A stretch of DNA of 64,000 bases from Catenovulum maritimum (GTDB taxonomy: Bacteria > Pseudomonadota > Gammaproteobacteria > Enterobacterales > Alteromonadaceae), in the NCBI RefSeq assembly GCF_001050375.1, contig NZ_KQ130497.1, forward strand, positions 1-64,000, read 5' to 3'. A program made the translations under genes and the position numbers. This document shows positions 6,131 through 14,962 of this stretch, one piece after another. Position 1 is the first letter of the stretch. The number at the start of each line of letters is the position of its first letter. The notes under the pieces were generated by a model. That model was not told the origin of the DNA. It saw only the letters and a program-made list of their open reading frames with translations, and did no database searches.

Positions 6131-9100
6131 ATGAAAAACAAACTCTCAACTTTTTTATCAGTGTCTCTGATAACATTATTACTCTCTGTTAGTTCTGCAT
6201 TTGCAGGCATTAATTTTGAGAAAAATCAACTTGAGTTGATTGTAGCAGCAGGCTGCAACCATAAAACAATGTACGTTCCATATTTCTCGGAGCAAGCCAA
6301 TTTTGATGAAACAAATATTCAGGTTAGTTCCGATACAAGCTGGGCCGCAGCAGTTGTAAATACTACGACTAATCAAATAGAAATTAGCTTTGATACTGAT
6401 GAGTTAATTGCTTCGTATACTGCAACCATCTCAGTTGATGATGGTGAAAAAGTCAGTGAGCTATTTGTGCATGCAAATGTACAAGCACTGAACATATATC
6501 GCCTTATAGATGACCCATTTCGATCCAAAACTTATGCTATTCAGCGCAATAATACTGAGCAGGGAAGCATCATTGCTTTTGATCCAATTGAAGAAAAAAT
6601 ACTTTCTTGTTTAACCGTAGGAAAAAGTCCAACCGATTTTGTGATCAATGAAGACGGTTCAGAACTATTAGTTGTTAACAGTGTTAGTCAATCAATTGAT
6701 GTGATTGATTTAGATAATTTTTCACATAAAGAAAGTATTACTTTGCCAAGTTATTCTGCTTGGGGAGATGTAGACGATACGACTGCAAATATTGATTTAG
6801 GGCCAAACGACGTTATTTATTACTCAGATGGTGCCTGGGGGCCTGTGTTACACGTATTGAGCCGAAGTAGTGGAGAGCTGCTACAATCTGTTCTGTATGA
6901 TGGCTCTGAATATATTTCGAACGATACAGGGTTTATGGATTTTGCGGTTACAAGCGATAAGAAAACCCTAGTTGCAATGCCTCAATATGGATGGTCTGCT
7001 GGTGGGCATTCGAGTAATGTCGCTCACTACAGCATAAATAACGACGGTACAATTAATTTAGTTAAACAAACATCCATAGATGGGTTTGCTCGCGAGCCTT
7101 TTGAAGCTCCCGTTCTGATAAGTGACGATGATCAAACTGTAGCTATGAAAACCATAGTAACAAGGGTCAAAGACGAAGGAAATGTTAAACGAGTATTGCC
7201 CAAAGCTATCTGGTCAATGAATCCAAATGCGACTGTTGTTGCTACTCAAGACGCTTTATATGACGCATCAACAGGCAATAGCTTATATGATATAGATTCA
7301 GGTGATTCGTGGAATTCAAACTATACCTATACTAAAGCACAGGCTTTTACGTCGGATTTTACCCGATTTGTTTATTTTGATAGTAGCAGTCGGTCGCTCA
7401 AAGTTGTGAACCTAATTGAAGAAATTGGTTTAGATTTGATAGGGCGCTCTCTTTATCCAAATAATGGCGCGGTAATTATTTCACCTGACGTTTTAACTTG
7501 GACACCACTTGCTGGTATTGACGAATATGACGTTTACCTGAGTACTGATGAGTCGGCAGTTATTTCGGCCAATACTTCATCTTCAGTGTATTTGGGGAGA
7601 GTAAGCGGGACAAGCCATGAATTAGCGACTACCTTAGCAAGCGACACCAAGTATTTTTGGCGAATTGATCCGGTTTCAAGAACGGGTGTTGAAACGGGTA
7701 GTATTTATAACTTTTCTGTTTCAAACATAGGGTTAGACAAAACCGAAGTTAATGCAAAAACAGTTATCGGTCATGCAAAGTATATGGTTGATATTCAATT
7801 AACATCTGAAAATGCAGGAGTGGCTTGGTCTGCTACGGCAGAAGATAGTACTTGGATCTCGTTTGTACAAAATACCGGTACAACCCCCTCCACCCTCAGC
7901 GTTCAACTCAGTGCCGCTGCCTTAGAAAAAGGCGTTCATAAGTCCAATATAACAATCACTACGGATGAAGGGGAGTTAAAAATACCAGTTCAACTTCAGG
8001 TCGAAGCTTTAAATATTACCCATATTCGCAGTGATAAAAACACCTCTACAGTCTACGCTATCAGTGAAACTACAGACGTTGCTGCTAAAGCGTATTTACT
8101 CGAAATAGATTCAACCAGCGAAACCATTAACCGAGTTTTGCCTGTAGGTAGCTCGGTTACTGACTTTACGATTCACTACGCCGACAAGTTAATTTACGTA
8201 ACTAACTGGAAGGCAGGTAACTTGTTAGCGATTGATCAAGATACCTTTACATTAAAAAGTACATTGGCTTTTCAACCTGCTGGCGCCACAGGCTATTCGC
8301 AAGGAGATGTTTATCGCGTAGCCGCGGGTGTTTCGCAAAGATTAATAGTTGAAGAAGAAGACCAGTGGATAAACATTAGTTTATACAACACAAATAGTCA
8401 GGCAACAGAAGATGATGCGCATGTTCGAGAGGGCGGTGGAGCTTTTGATCCAACTGGCAGGTATTATTATCACGGTGAAAATAACTCATCTGGAGCGTCA
8501 ATTATAAAATTTGATACCCTTGGTGATGTTTTCACTAACTTAGCTGAAATACGCCCAGAGCAAATGAATAGTTATTATGGCTCAAGAACAGTTGTGGTTT
8601 CAGAAAATGGCGAACGGGTTTTTTGGGCTGGCGCTGTGTTAGATAAAAATTTGGAGCCAGTTTGGGGCACGAGTGAAATGATTTATTCTGCGTCGACAGA
8701 TGGCCGCTATGCGTTTGGTCAGTCAGGTATATATGACATTAATTTACGTCGTCAAATTTTATCTATGCCAGCTCAAACAACAGCAAGTGGGTATAATTCC
8801 ACGAGTAAAAAGTTAATTGTGCAAGTGGATGGGGCCTTAGCGTATTATCAAATATCTTCCCCAATCAGTATACCTGCACCAGTGTTGCAAGCTGGCGACC
8901 CTTCCTATGATTCGGTTAACCTGAGTTGGAATGATAAATCGTTAGAATCTTCGTTTGTTATTCAGCAGCGTGTTTTGAACTCAGACACATGGAGTCAAGT
9001 AACAGAGACAAGTGCTAATGTTACCAATTGGATTGCCAGTGAGCTATCGGACAATCAACCTTATGAGTTTAGAATAAGAGCAACGACGTCTGAATATAGC

Positions 9101-10393
9101 TCGTCATGGAGCAATATTGTGATGGTTACCACTTTGGATAAGCCCAACCAACAGCCTCTGGCTACTGATGATAGGCTTGCTTTAGATGCTCAATCTGCCC
9201 AGCGTTTTAGTTTGGTGGACAATGATAGTGATTTTGATGGTGCTATAGATGTGACTTCATTGGTGCTTGTGGCGCAGCCGCAGAGCGGCCAAGTTGAAGT
9301 GCATGACAATGGTGAGATTACTTATACTCCAGCAGACAGTTTTTCACTATCAGATAGCTTTAGCTATACGATTAAAGATAATGAAGGCGCGACTTCAAAT
9401 GTCGCCACTGTGGTGGTGGCTTATTTAGCTGCACCAGTACTTACGGCTGGTAACCCATCTGTGAGTTCTATTCAATTAAACTGGACTTATGACAGTGCTT
9501 TCCAAGGTTATTTTGAAATACAAGAAAGACCACAGGGTAGCTTGTATTGGGGGGATGGTTCGCGTTACTCGTATGCACTAAGTTGGACGTCATATTATTT
9601 AGATTCTGGTGTAACTTATGAATATAGGATCAGAGCTATCTATTCAAACGCACAATCTCAATGGAGTAACCTAGCGAGTGCAACTGTGTTGGGTGAGATT
9701 TCTGGTCCAATTATAACGCCAGATCCTAATCCAAATACTAAACCGGTAGCAAACGCTGACGTTATCAATATGTCTAGTAGACAGTCAGTTAGTTTTAACG
9801 TCACGAATAATGACAGTGATGCTGAAAATGAATTGGATGTAAATTCTATTGTTATTAGCTCCACTGCAAAATATGGTGAAGTGCAAGTGAATAATAGTGG
9901 CCAGATTACTTATGTGCCTGGGGATAAATTTGTAAACACCGACTCATTTTCTTATGTAATCAGTGACTACCGTAATGCAGTTTCAGAGCCTGTTGAAGTT
10001 TCGCTTATTTATATGCCTACGCCTACGTTGAGTATTAGTAATTTAAAGTCGACTGCGATCGAACTGAGTTGGAATTCGGATAACTTATCACAAGCTGAAT
10101 TTTTACTTGAAAAGAGGGAATCAGGCAGCAGTAGTTGGGACAATATGGGGGCGTTATCGGGCTCAACTTATACTGATAGCAATGTAGAACAGGGACGTAC
10201 TTATGAATTCCGCATTCGTTCTGTTGCGGGGGATTTTAGTTCGGTGTGGAGCAATCATGCGTTTGCCACTGTGCCTAACCAAAGCCAAGCTGAGCCTAAA
10301 TCAGAACCATCAAGCGGCGGTTCTTTTGGAACTTGGTCTATATTAGTGCTGTTACTTGTGTCATTAAGATCTTTAGCCCAAACAAAAATTTAA
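6131..10393 (+). CDS. Large surface protein: two beta-sandwich/beta-propeller units, FN3 and Ig-like domains, GlyGly-CTERM tail
   Basis: The start was set at ATG 6131 because GGAAG precedes it and a clean signal peptide (1-25, ending SSAFA) follows; an in-frame ATG ten codons earlier is less likely. Residues about 26-450 and 533-905 form two copies of one unit. Each has a BACON-like sandwich (SWAAAVV..., AWSATAEDSTWISF) followed by YncE-like propeller blades (VGKSPTDFVINEDGSELLVVN; VGSSVTDFTIHYADKLIYVTN). The C-terminal third alternates FN3 (about 912, 1100, 1297) with Ig-like domains (about 1006, 1202; NDSDFDG..SFSYTIKDNEG). The end, SSGGSFGTWSILVLLLVSLRS, fits a GlyGly-CTERM signal handled by rhombosortase after type II secretion. 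Function is probably adhesive or glycan-binding. Confidence 0.75.
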   Translation: MKNKLSTFLSVSLITLLLSVSSAFAGINFEKNQLELIVAAGCNHKTMYVPYFSEQANFDETNIQVSSDTSWAAAVVNTTTNQIEISFDTDELIASYTATISVDDGEKVSELFVHANVQALNIYRLIDDPFRSKTYAIQRNNTEQGSIIAFDPIEEKILSCLTVGKSPTDFVINEDGSELLVVNSVSQSIDVIDLDNFSHKESITLPSYSAWGDVDDTTANIDLGPNDVIYYSDGAWGPVLHVLSRSSGELLQSVLYDGSEYISNDTGFMDFAVTSDKKTLVAMPQYGWSAGGHSSNVAHYSINNDGTINLVKQTSIDGFAREPFEAPVLISDDDQTVAMKTIVTRVKDEGNVKRVLPKAIWSMNPNATVVATQDALYDASTGNSLYDIDSGDSWNSNYTYTKAQAFTSDFTRFVYFDSSSRSLKVVNLIEEIGLDLIGRSLYPNNGAVIISPDVLTWTPLAGIDEYDVYLSTDESAVISANTSSSVYLGRVSGTSHELATTLASDTKYFWRIDPVSRTGVETGSIYNFSVSNIGLDKTEVNAKTVIGHAKYMVDIQLTSENAGVAWSATAEDSTWISFVQNTGTTPSTLSVQLSAAALEKGVHKSNITITTDEGELKIPVQLQVEALNITHIRSDKNTSTVYAISETTDVAAKAYLLEIDSTSETINRVLPVGSSVTDFTIHYADKLIYVTNWKAGNLLAIDQDTFTLKSTLAFQPAGATGYSQGDVYRVAAGVSQRLIVEEEDQWINISLYNTNSQATEDDAHVREGGGAFDPTGRYYYHGENNSSGASIIKFDTLGDVFTNLAEIRPEQMNSYYGSRTVVVSENGERVFWAGAVLDKNLEPVWGTSEMIYSASTDGRYAFGQSGIYDINLRRQILSMPAQTTASGYNSTSKKLIVQVDGALAYYQISSPISIPAPVLQAGDPSYDSVNLSWNDKSLESSFVIQQRVLNSDTWSQVTETSANVTNWIASELSDNQPYEFRIRATTSEYSSSWSNIVMVTTLDKPNQQPLATDDRLALDAQSAQRFSLVDNDSDFDGAIDVTSLVLVAQPQSGQVEVHDNGEITYTPADSFSLSDSFSYTIKDNEGATSNVATVVVAYLAAPVLTAGNPSVSSIQLNWTYDSAFQGYFEIQERPQGSLYWGDGSRYSYALSWTSYYLDSGVTYEYRIRAIYSNAQSQWSNLASATVLGEISGPIITPDPNPNTKPVANADVINMSSRQSVSFNVTNNDSDAENELDVNSIVISSTAKYGEVQVNNSGQITYVPGDKFVNTDSFSYVISDYRNAVSEPVEVSLIYMPTPTLSISNLKSTAIELSWNSDNLSQAEFLLEKRESGSSSWDNMGALSGSTYTDSNVEQGRTYEFRIRSVAGDFSSVWSNHAFATVPNQSQAEPKSEPSSGGSFGTWSILVLLLVSLRSLAQTKI

Positions 10394-10410
10394 TATATCA
10401 TTTTGACGGA

Positions 10411-10437
10411 AATGTATTGGCCTTGTGCCAATACATT
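10411..10437 (+). terminator. Hairpin after the surface-protein gene
   Basis: An 11-bp perfect stem (AATGTATTGGC / GCCAATACATT) with a 5-nt loop lies 17 nt after the stop codon. The following bases are not T-rich, so termination may be weak. Confidence 0.5.
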
Positions 10438-10575
10438 GATGTGCAACTACCTCGAAATTCAATTTAATATTATAAGTTTTCTTCACACCAAATTTAATTC
10501 CAGCTCGCTTATCTCTTAACACCTAATTCGCCTTCAGATCCAATTAACAACTGAATATTGCTAGAATTTTTATCT

Positions 10576-10772
10576 AACCTGAACTCTGGATAACAAGTTA
10601 GCTAATACGTTGTAATTTATAACTAAGTTTATTCATAACTCTTCTAGGGAGGTAATTATTCTTAGAGCAAGGCGAATTTGTGTACGTAATAGCTGGCTAT
10701 TACTAGCGAATTCAACGCAGTTATAAGGATAAGTAGCCCCTAGAAAGCAAGTTGTTATCCAGAGTTCAGGTT
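10576..10772. mobile_element. MITE, copy b
   Basis: A 197-bp element in the opposite orientation to copy a, with the best terminal repeats of the family: AACCTGAACTCTGGATAACA at the left and its complement at the right. A 4-bp direct repeat, ATCT, flanks it. The interior TTCTTAGAGCAAGGCGAATT...GCTATTACTAGCGAATTCAA is shared with copies a and c. Confidence 0.8.
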
Positions 10773-10888
10773 ATCTAGTTGGCTGATGCCTCCTATAGAC
10801 GCTTGTTGGTATCGGTTTAAACACACTCCTTCAAAATTTTGTTGTAGTTGGTTAACATATTTAATTGATAGTAGGCACTGTTGCATGC

Positions 10889-11040
10889 TTACATTGTTAA
10901 AATCATAAATAACAAATATTTAACCACACTTTGTATTTTGTAGGCGCGAAGCTTGCTCGCGCTTTAGTGAGAAGAAACGGTTTAATTTTTTGTCTTTTGT
11001 CATATACCACTTTGCTGCGTTCGGCATACGGAACACTGAA
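10889..11040 (+). repeat. Dispersed repeat X, copy 3, with REP-like core
   Basis: Aligned with 2044-2215 through ATTGTTAAAAT, AAATAACAAAT, the REP-like hairpin at 10940-10962, TTTTTTGTCTTTTGT and GCTGCGTTCGGCATACG. The rest of 10394-11249 holds MITE copy b, repeat Y copy 3 and the regulator promoter; no gene was seen. Confidence 0.75.
10940..10962 (+). repeat. REP-like palindrome, copy 2
   Basis: GTAGG followed by GCGCGA-AGCTTGC-TCGCGC, a 6-bp perfect stem with a 7-nt loop, identical in its core to the copy at 15472. Confidence 0.65.
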
Positions 11041-11084
11041 CCATCAGGACATATAACTAAAATAACAAAGAAGTTGTCGCTACT

Positions 11085-11180
11085 TTTACCCTGTCTTTTA
11101 TTCATCACTATTGGTGAATATTTAACTTGTGCATAACTCACCTAATTAATTCACCGTTATCGGTGAATTAAATTAAATTA
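11085..11180 (+). repeat. Dispersed repeat Y, copy 3 (left part)
   Basis: Matches the first half of Y copy 1, including the 49-bp stretch missing from copy 2. It contains a perfect 9-bp palindrome, AATTCACCG-TTAT-CGGTGAATT (11148-11169), and ends just before the promoter of the XRE gene. Confidence 0.7.
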
Positions 11181-11195
11181 ATGCTTCTGTGTATC

Positions 11196-11219
11196 TATAA
11201 TCACTATATACGGTGATTA
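11196..11219 (+). promoter_or_regulatory. Promoter and operator of the XRE regulator
   Basis: A consensus -10 box TATAAT (11196-11201) overlaps the palindrome TAATCAC-N8-GTGATTA (11198-11219). Spacing and layout resemble HipB operators (5-bp arms around N8 in E. coli), pointing to autorepression by the protein encoded at 11250. Confidence 0.55.
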
Positions 11220-11249
11220 ATTATTCTGGTTTCTAATAGGTAAGCAAAT

Positions 11250-11558
11250 ATGGCAAAGAAGGTTACTGTTTCTGACCTGCCTGATACAGCGTTTATCAAT
11301 AATTCGGAAGTATTGGGGCAACTGATCAAAGCTAAACACACCAAACTTGGTATAAAACTGGCTGATTGTGCTGCTTTGTGTGGTATTGGTATTAACACAT
11401 TATCTCGGCTTGAAAATGGTAATGGCAATTGCACACTAGCGGCTATGTTCTCTGTTTTGAATGGTTTAGGTATTAAATTAACCACTAGCGCGTTAGCTAA
11501 CTCTGAAAGCCATGAGAAAAATGATAATTCAATAACAATTGAAAGCGAGTGGGTTTAG
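11250..11558 (+). CDS. HipB-like XRE-family transcriptional regulator/antitoxin
   Basis: The 102-residue protein has a helix-turn-helix at about residues 24-80 (LGQLIKAKHTKLGIKLADCAALCGIGINTLSRLENGNGNC), a typical HipB arrangement with a short variable tail. The ribosome-binding site AGGTAAG precedes the ATG. HipB normally pairs with a downstream HipA kinase; none is intact here. Only a short HipA-reminiscent stretch in the next 50 nt was seen. It may be an orphan antitoxin or a regulator left after toxin loss. Confidence 0.8.
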   Translation: MAKKVTVSDLPDTAFINNSEVLGQLIKAKHTKLGIKLADCAALCGIGINTLSRLENGNGNCTLAAMFSVLNGLGIKLTTSALANSESHEKNDNSITIESEWV

Positions 11559-11840
11559 TCGTGTTATCAAAAAATAGTGCTCACCTTATAAAACCGCCGC
11601 TTGGCTAGCTAAAAGACCGTGTTCGGTTAAAAGCCGTAAAGAAGGTGCAGCCAAAAGTGCCCAAGATTGTATTTGGCCTATAGATGCTATGTTGAATTTG
11701 CTGGATTCAAATATACGAGATTAAGTGTGATAGGCATTACTTTATTTTTAAGTTGTTGTTATTTATATATTTTAACAATGCCTGTCATTCAGAGTTTGCA
11801 AAAAGCGGATCTTTAGGAGGTAGTAATAATACTAGTTAAT
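11559..11840 (+). other. Degenerate stretch after the XRE gene; possible HipA remnant
   Basis: Beginning with a GTG at 11561, the frame reads SKNSAHLIKPPLG and then a stop. The HLIKPPLG part weakly recalls the THIIKLPIG segment of HipA kinases. A second frame follows (KEGAAKSAQDCIWPIDAM) to a stop near 11722. The last 80 bp repeat the end of element Y. Nothing here codes for an intact protein. Confidence 0.3.
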
Positions 11841-12365
11841 TCATTCAGAACCATCGACCGATACGGCCGCTTTATTTAGATTATTATCAAAAAATGATTT
11901 AAGACTCTTTTTGTATAGAGCACCTTCAAAATCTAAATGACTGTTAACATATTTAGCAGCTCTGTATTTCGAATTTGGCGGGATTTCCTTCACTGTATCA
12001 ATTTTACAACAGCCATAACCAACATCAATATTGATGTAAAATTGTCCAAACGAGAGCATATTGGGATCAATTAGTTCACCTCTACCGATCTCGCTGCAAT
12101 TATCTGATTTATATACAAAATCGTCACAATTAGTGAGTATCCATTCATATTGTAGTTTATAACTCAATTGCTCTTTTTCAAATGATGTAACCCTAAAGGC
12201 ACCATATAGTTTTTGATATGGGGGCTTTAAGCTATCAGCTGTAACTATTATCCACTCATTCTTTTTAAAATGTAGCGATTCAATCTCAAAGGACTCACTA
12301 CTGCAACCCATAAGAGAAATTGAAAGAATTAAACTAACTAACGTTAGCATCCCGATACTCCACAA
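11841..12365 (-). CDS. Small lipoprotein of unknown function
   Basis: The product has a lipoprotein signal (LILSISLMGCSSE; lipobox LMGC at about residues 18-21) and a soluble domain of about 150 residues with six cysteines that could form disulfides (TNCDDF..DNCSEIG; GYGCCKID). It is the last gene of a minus-strand string that follows the Rhs toxin remnants, so it could be an immunity-type protein, but I recognise no family. It overlaps the small frame at 12344-12532. Confidence 0.55.
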   Translation of the reverse strand: MWSIGMLTLVSLILSISLMGCSSESFEIESLHFKKNEWIIVTADSLKPPYQKLYGAFRVTSFEKEQLSYKLQYEWILTNCDDFVYKSDNCSEIGRGELIDPNMLSFGQFYINIDVGYGCCKIDTVKEIPPNSKYRAAKYVNSHLDFEGALYKKSLKSFFDNNLNKAAVSVDGSE

Positions 12366-12532
12366 AATTTAACTTCTTCATATTCATCAATTACTATCTC
12401 GTAAACTCTTTCGACTTTGTGTTCAAAAGGTTCATCTACATACACAGTGCTTCTTATTGCGTGCAGGCCATTGGCAATCGACACAATGTCCGCTTTGAGC
12501 GATTTTCTGACACTTAGGAACTGCCCATTCAC
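12344..12532 (-). CDS. Short hypothetical frame, possibly a fragment
   Basis: A 62-residue frame (IVSIANGLHAIRSTVYVDEP...VYEIVIDEYEEVKF) lies between two minus-strand secreted-protein genes and overlaps the lipoprotein start by 22 nt. Its composition is protein-like, but no ribosome-binding site or family is evident. It may be the tail of a lost gene. Confidence 0.3.
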   Translation of the reverse strand: MNGQFLSVRKSLKADIVSIANGLHAIRSTVYVDEPFEHKVERVYEIVIDEYEEVKFCGVSGC

Positions 12533-12550
12533 TATCTTTACAACATTGAT

Positions 12551-13042
12551 TTAGGGTCTAGATGGGATGTTTTCCCATACATACCAAGAATCATTTATTT
12601 GTTCAGTCTTAGCATCATATGCGGCTTTAAATCGCGCAAATAAACTAGGGTCTTTAAGGTAGAATAAACTAGTTGCAGTACCCCTAGCTAAGATGCCTTC
12701 ACTATTTAATGTAAACCATATAGCCATAATTTCACCAGAATCATAACGTGTGACTGCAATATTTATTATGCCCAAGTTTTTACATGTAACCATTAACTCT
12801 GCAAGTGTTTTCTTCTCAGTTTCGCTAAATTGCTCGTAATCTTTGATTAAAAGAGTTCCAAGATCAGGGTCTACTCGACTTATCAATTTATTTGAATCTA
12901 GTTTTAATATAATCTCGGTCAATACATAGTTGTGTTCACTAAAAAATGCTTTTGCTGAATTTTTACTATTAACATTTTCAGCGTAAACTGAAGTGCTTAT
13001 GATGATTAAGGTAAATATGATAACTTTACTAATTGCTTGCAT
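12551..13042 (-). CDS. Exported protein, likely immunity protein of the Ntox44-like toxin
   Basis: The signal peptide is residues 1-21 (IIFTLIIISTSVYA), followed by about 140 soluble residues (FFSEHNYVLTEIILKLDSNK; NIAVTRYDSGEIMAIWFTL). The start overlaps the end of the toxin-domain gene by 14 nt, the usual coupling of polymorphic toxin and immunity genes. Periplasmic export fits a toxin acting in the periplasm, and Ntox44-type domains are thought to attack the cell envelope or arrive through it. The immunity role is an inference from position. Confidence 0.6.
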   Translation of the reverse strand: MQAISKVIIFTLIIISTSVYAENVNSKNSAKAFFSEHNYVLTEIILKLDSNKLISRVDPDLGTLLIKDYEQFSETEKKTLAELMVTCKNLGIINIAVTRYDSGEIMAIWFTLNSEGILARGTATSLFYLKDPSLFARFKAAYDAKTEQINDSWYVWENIPSRP

Positions 13043-13514
13043 TGTATGCCTCCCAACCTGTCATAACTTTGTACGCATCGCCTTCATTATCTCCCCAGCT
13101 ATATCCAAATTCAGTAGCCAATCTCGCTTCTGAATTTGAGAGGCTGAGCGCGTTTATGTCAAGCTCTTTCGGGTACCCTCCACCTTGTACAAAGGACTGG
13201 TATATGCCACCACCCAACAATGTTTGTGCTAAAGATAAACCCCGAGCAGCGGCAACATAACCAAAATGAACATTACCAAACTCTTCCATTAAAGATTGAG
13301 ATAAACCATGCTTTACCAAATCAGGGTGGTTTTTATAGTCCCAGCCTCCACGGGTCCTTACAGCTTTGATAAACTGGTCAAGTGTCATTGTTTTTGCTAG
13401 CGCAGCGTTAGCATTTAAATCTATATTTAATTTTTTTATTACGTCATTAAATTTTGATGGGAACGTCCGCTCTGTACTCAAAGCTGTCCCATGTGCAAAA
13501 TGAGAATATTCCAT
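13029..13514 (-). CDS. Orphan Rhs C-terminal toxin domain, Ntox44-like
   Basis: The sequence carries the marks I associate with polymorphic toxin type 44: VRTRGGWDYKNHPDLVK, then FGNVHFGYVAAARGLS, LLGGGIYQ and WGDNEGDAYKV near the end. The frame is open without a stop up to 13625, so the ATG at 13514 may not be a true start. The upstream part reads like an Rhs-CT linker. Upstream lies an Rhs core fragment broken by a frameshift. It is a displaced toxin module, coupled by a 14-nt overlap to the exported protein at 12551. Whether it is translated is unclear. Confidence 0.7.
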   Translation of the reverse strand: MEYSHFAHGTALSTERTFPSKFNDVIKKLNIDLNANAALAKTMTLDQFIKAVRTRGGWDYKNHPDLVKHGLSQSLMEEFGNVHFGYVAAARGLSLAQTLLGGGIYQSFVQGGGYPKELDINALSLSNSEARLATEFGYSWGDNEGDAYKVMTGWEAYNASN

Positions 13515-13657
13515 TAGCTGAAAATCAACACTATTTGAGTGACTAGCTGGCGTATGAATAACTCGAATATTCCCCCAGTTTCTTAGGTTTTGTATTTCAG
13601 CTTGACACTTGACTTGGCAGTATTTTTATTTAGCAAGCCAATCAAGAGCGTCTTCAT

Positions 13658-14009
13658 CTATATATTCTTCTGAACAAACTGTACCTTCACTTGGCTATTT
13701 ACCCGACTTAGCCTCTTCTTTAGTGACGCCAAAATCGGGACAATATGATTCCCCTCATACCCACTCGGATTAACCATACTCAGTTCAGTGGGTATGAGTA
13801 CAGCGGTTATAACTTTGGCTATTAGTGGGGACTTGCACTAGTATATACGCACTTAAAAACCGGCCAATATTTGGGTCGTAAACCCGACCATTCATATGGA
13901 TTAACCCATTATCACCTAATATTTCGTGGCCGGTATAACCTTTACTGGTTGTTGCTCCTTGCTCCACAGAGCTGTCATTGCTCATATTAGGATTTAACAT
14001 TCGTCGCAA
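13658..14009 (-). pseudogene. Rhs core fragment with frameshift
   Basis: One frame encodes GYTGHEILGDNGLIHMNGRVYD and PNIGRFLSA...TNSQSYNR, the classic Rhs repeat-associated core. The frame then breaks at about 13805. The continuation (LSMVNPSGY) is in another frame and stops at 13658-13660, before the Ntox44 frame begins in a third. No long Rhs shell precedes it: upstream is about 200 bp of non-coding DNA. It is a decayed remnant. Confidence 0.85.
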
Positions 14010-14209
14010 GCGCTCACATATTCACTATCCTAGGGTTGGCATAGAGTGGATGCGGATCTCTGCAGTTCAACTTTAACAGAAATACTTTAGTTATTATGCC
14101 GTAAGCAACGACTAAATTCAGTTTTCCACAAAGAAGTTTGTGAACAAATTACGCTGCCTTGCTATTTCAAGCCGTTTGATATGATAGTAGATTACATCAA
14201 TCTTTATTT

Positions 14210-14575
14210 TCATTGTTTACTATTGCCACGGAGCGTATAACTATAAGGTGAAACCTTTAAATACCACCCTTTAGAATTCATACATTCAACAGTTATAAGC
14301 CACTTTATGAAGTCAGTTGGATCTTCTTCTTTTGAATAACGAGTTGGTAGAATCTCTATGCATTCTTCATATGCTCGCTCAACTCTTAAATTTACGTCGG
14401 CATAAGGTGGGGGTAGCGCTTTACTGCTATCACTCATTTTAGAACTTGTAGACCAATAAGTCGTATAGGCACAACTTAGTTTACATGCATTATCTGGATA
14501 TGGATGTAAAAAACCAAATTCGTCTGCTTTCCCACTAGAAGCAATAATAGCTAGAAAAAATATTAACTTAGACAT
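14210..14575 (-). CDS. Small exported protein, likely immunity partner of the JAMM-like domain
   Basis: I chose ATG 14575, which has AGAGAG six bases upstream, over the GTG two codons earlier. Residues 1-18 form a signal peptide (LIFFLAIIASSGKA). The mature part of about 100 residues holds four cysteines (NACKLSC; YEECIEI; VECMN). It begins 9 nt after the stop of the toxin-like gene. Immunity is inferred from position; I do not know the family. Confidence 0.55.
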   Translation of the reverse strand: MSKLIFFLAIIASSGKADEFGFLHPYPDNACKLSCAYTTYWSTSSKMSDSSKALPPPYADVNLRVERAYEECIEILPTRYSKEEDPTDFIKWLITVECMNSKGWYLKVSPYSYTLRGNSKQ

Positions 14576-14584
14576 AATCACTCT

Positions 14585-14962
14585 CTAAAAATTTACTAAG
14601 TGACCTTTACCATCAAGGCCTTGATAAGACATATGAAATGTTATATTAGATGAAGCATAACGATTAAATACTTTAACATCATCCGGTGAGAATACATCGC
14701 AACAACCACTGGCATGGGAATGCCAATTTGCTCCCCAAACCCAACCTCTTGCTTGTTCTGCGCTAAAGAGGTCTACCGAGTGACTATGATAATTAGTTCC
14801 TAGCCCACCGAATCGCCATGTATCAAAATCTACAGATAATTGAACCGTAATCTCAACATCAAATTTTACAGCTAATGGATGAACATTATCATTTAACCAA
14901 TTTAACGCTTTTTGCTTGGCATTTTTTCCATTGAAAAATTGTTTTAATACTTTGCCATTCAA
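14585..14962 (-). CDS. Putative Rhs-associated toxin domain with JAMM/JAB-like metal motif
   Basis: The 125-residue frame holds HSHASGCCDVFSPDD: an HxH pair followed after eight residues by SxxD. This is close to the JAMM metalloprotease signature (HxH-x7-SxxD), and the arrangement resembles toxin domains near DUF4329. It starts at a TTG overlapping the stop of the Rhs fragment. The two frames could be one protein if one base were gained in the A8 run (14972-14979), giving FKKKYSELNGK. So it is either a slippage-expressed C-terminus of an Rhs fragment or a frameshifted remnant. Metal binding and peptidase activity are inferred only. Confidence 0.5.
   Translation of the reverse strand: MNGKVLKQFFNGKNAKQKALNWLNDNVHPLAVKFDVEITVQLSVDFDTWRFGGLGTNYHSHSVDLFSAEQARGWVWGANWHSHASGCCDVFSPDDVKVFNRYASSNITFHMSYQGLDGKGHLVNF

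Noticed and set aside
10920-11141. Minus-strand frame of 73 residues across repeat X copy 3
   Set aside because: It is the back translation of a non-coding repeat; other X copies break the frame.
12859-13260. Plus-strand frames opposite the Ntox44-like gene
   Set aside because: Antisense shadow of the minus-strand toxin frame; no start signal or family.
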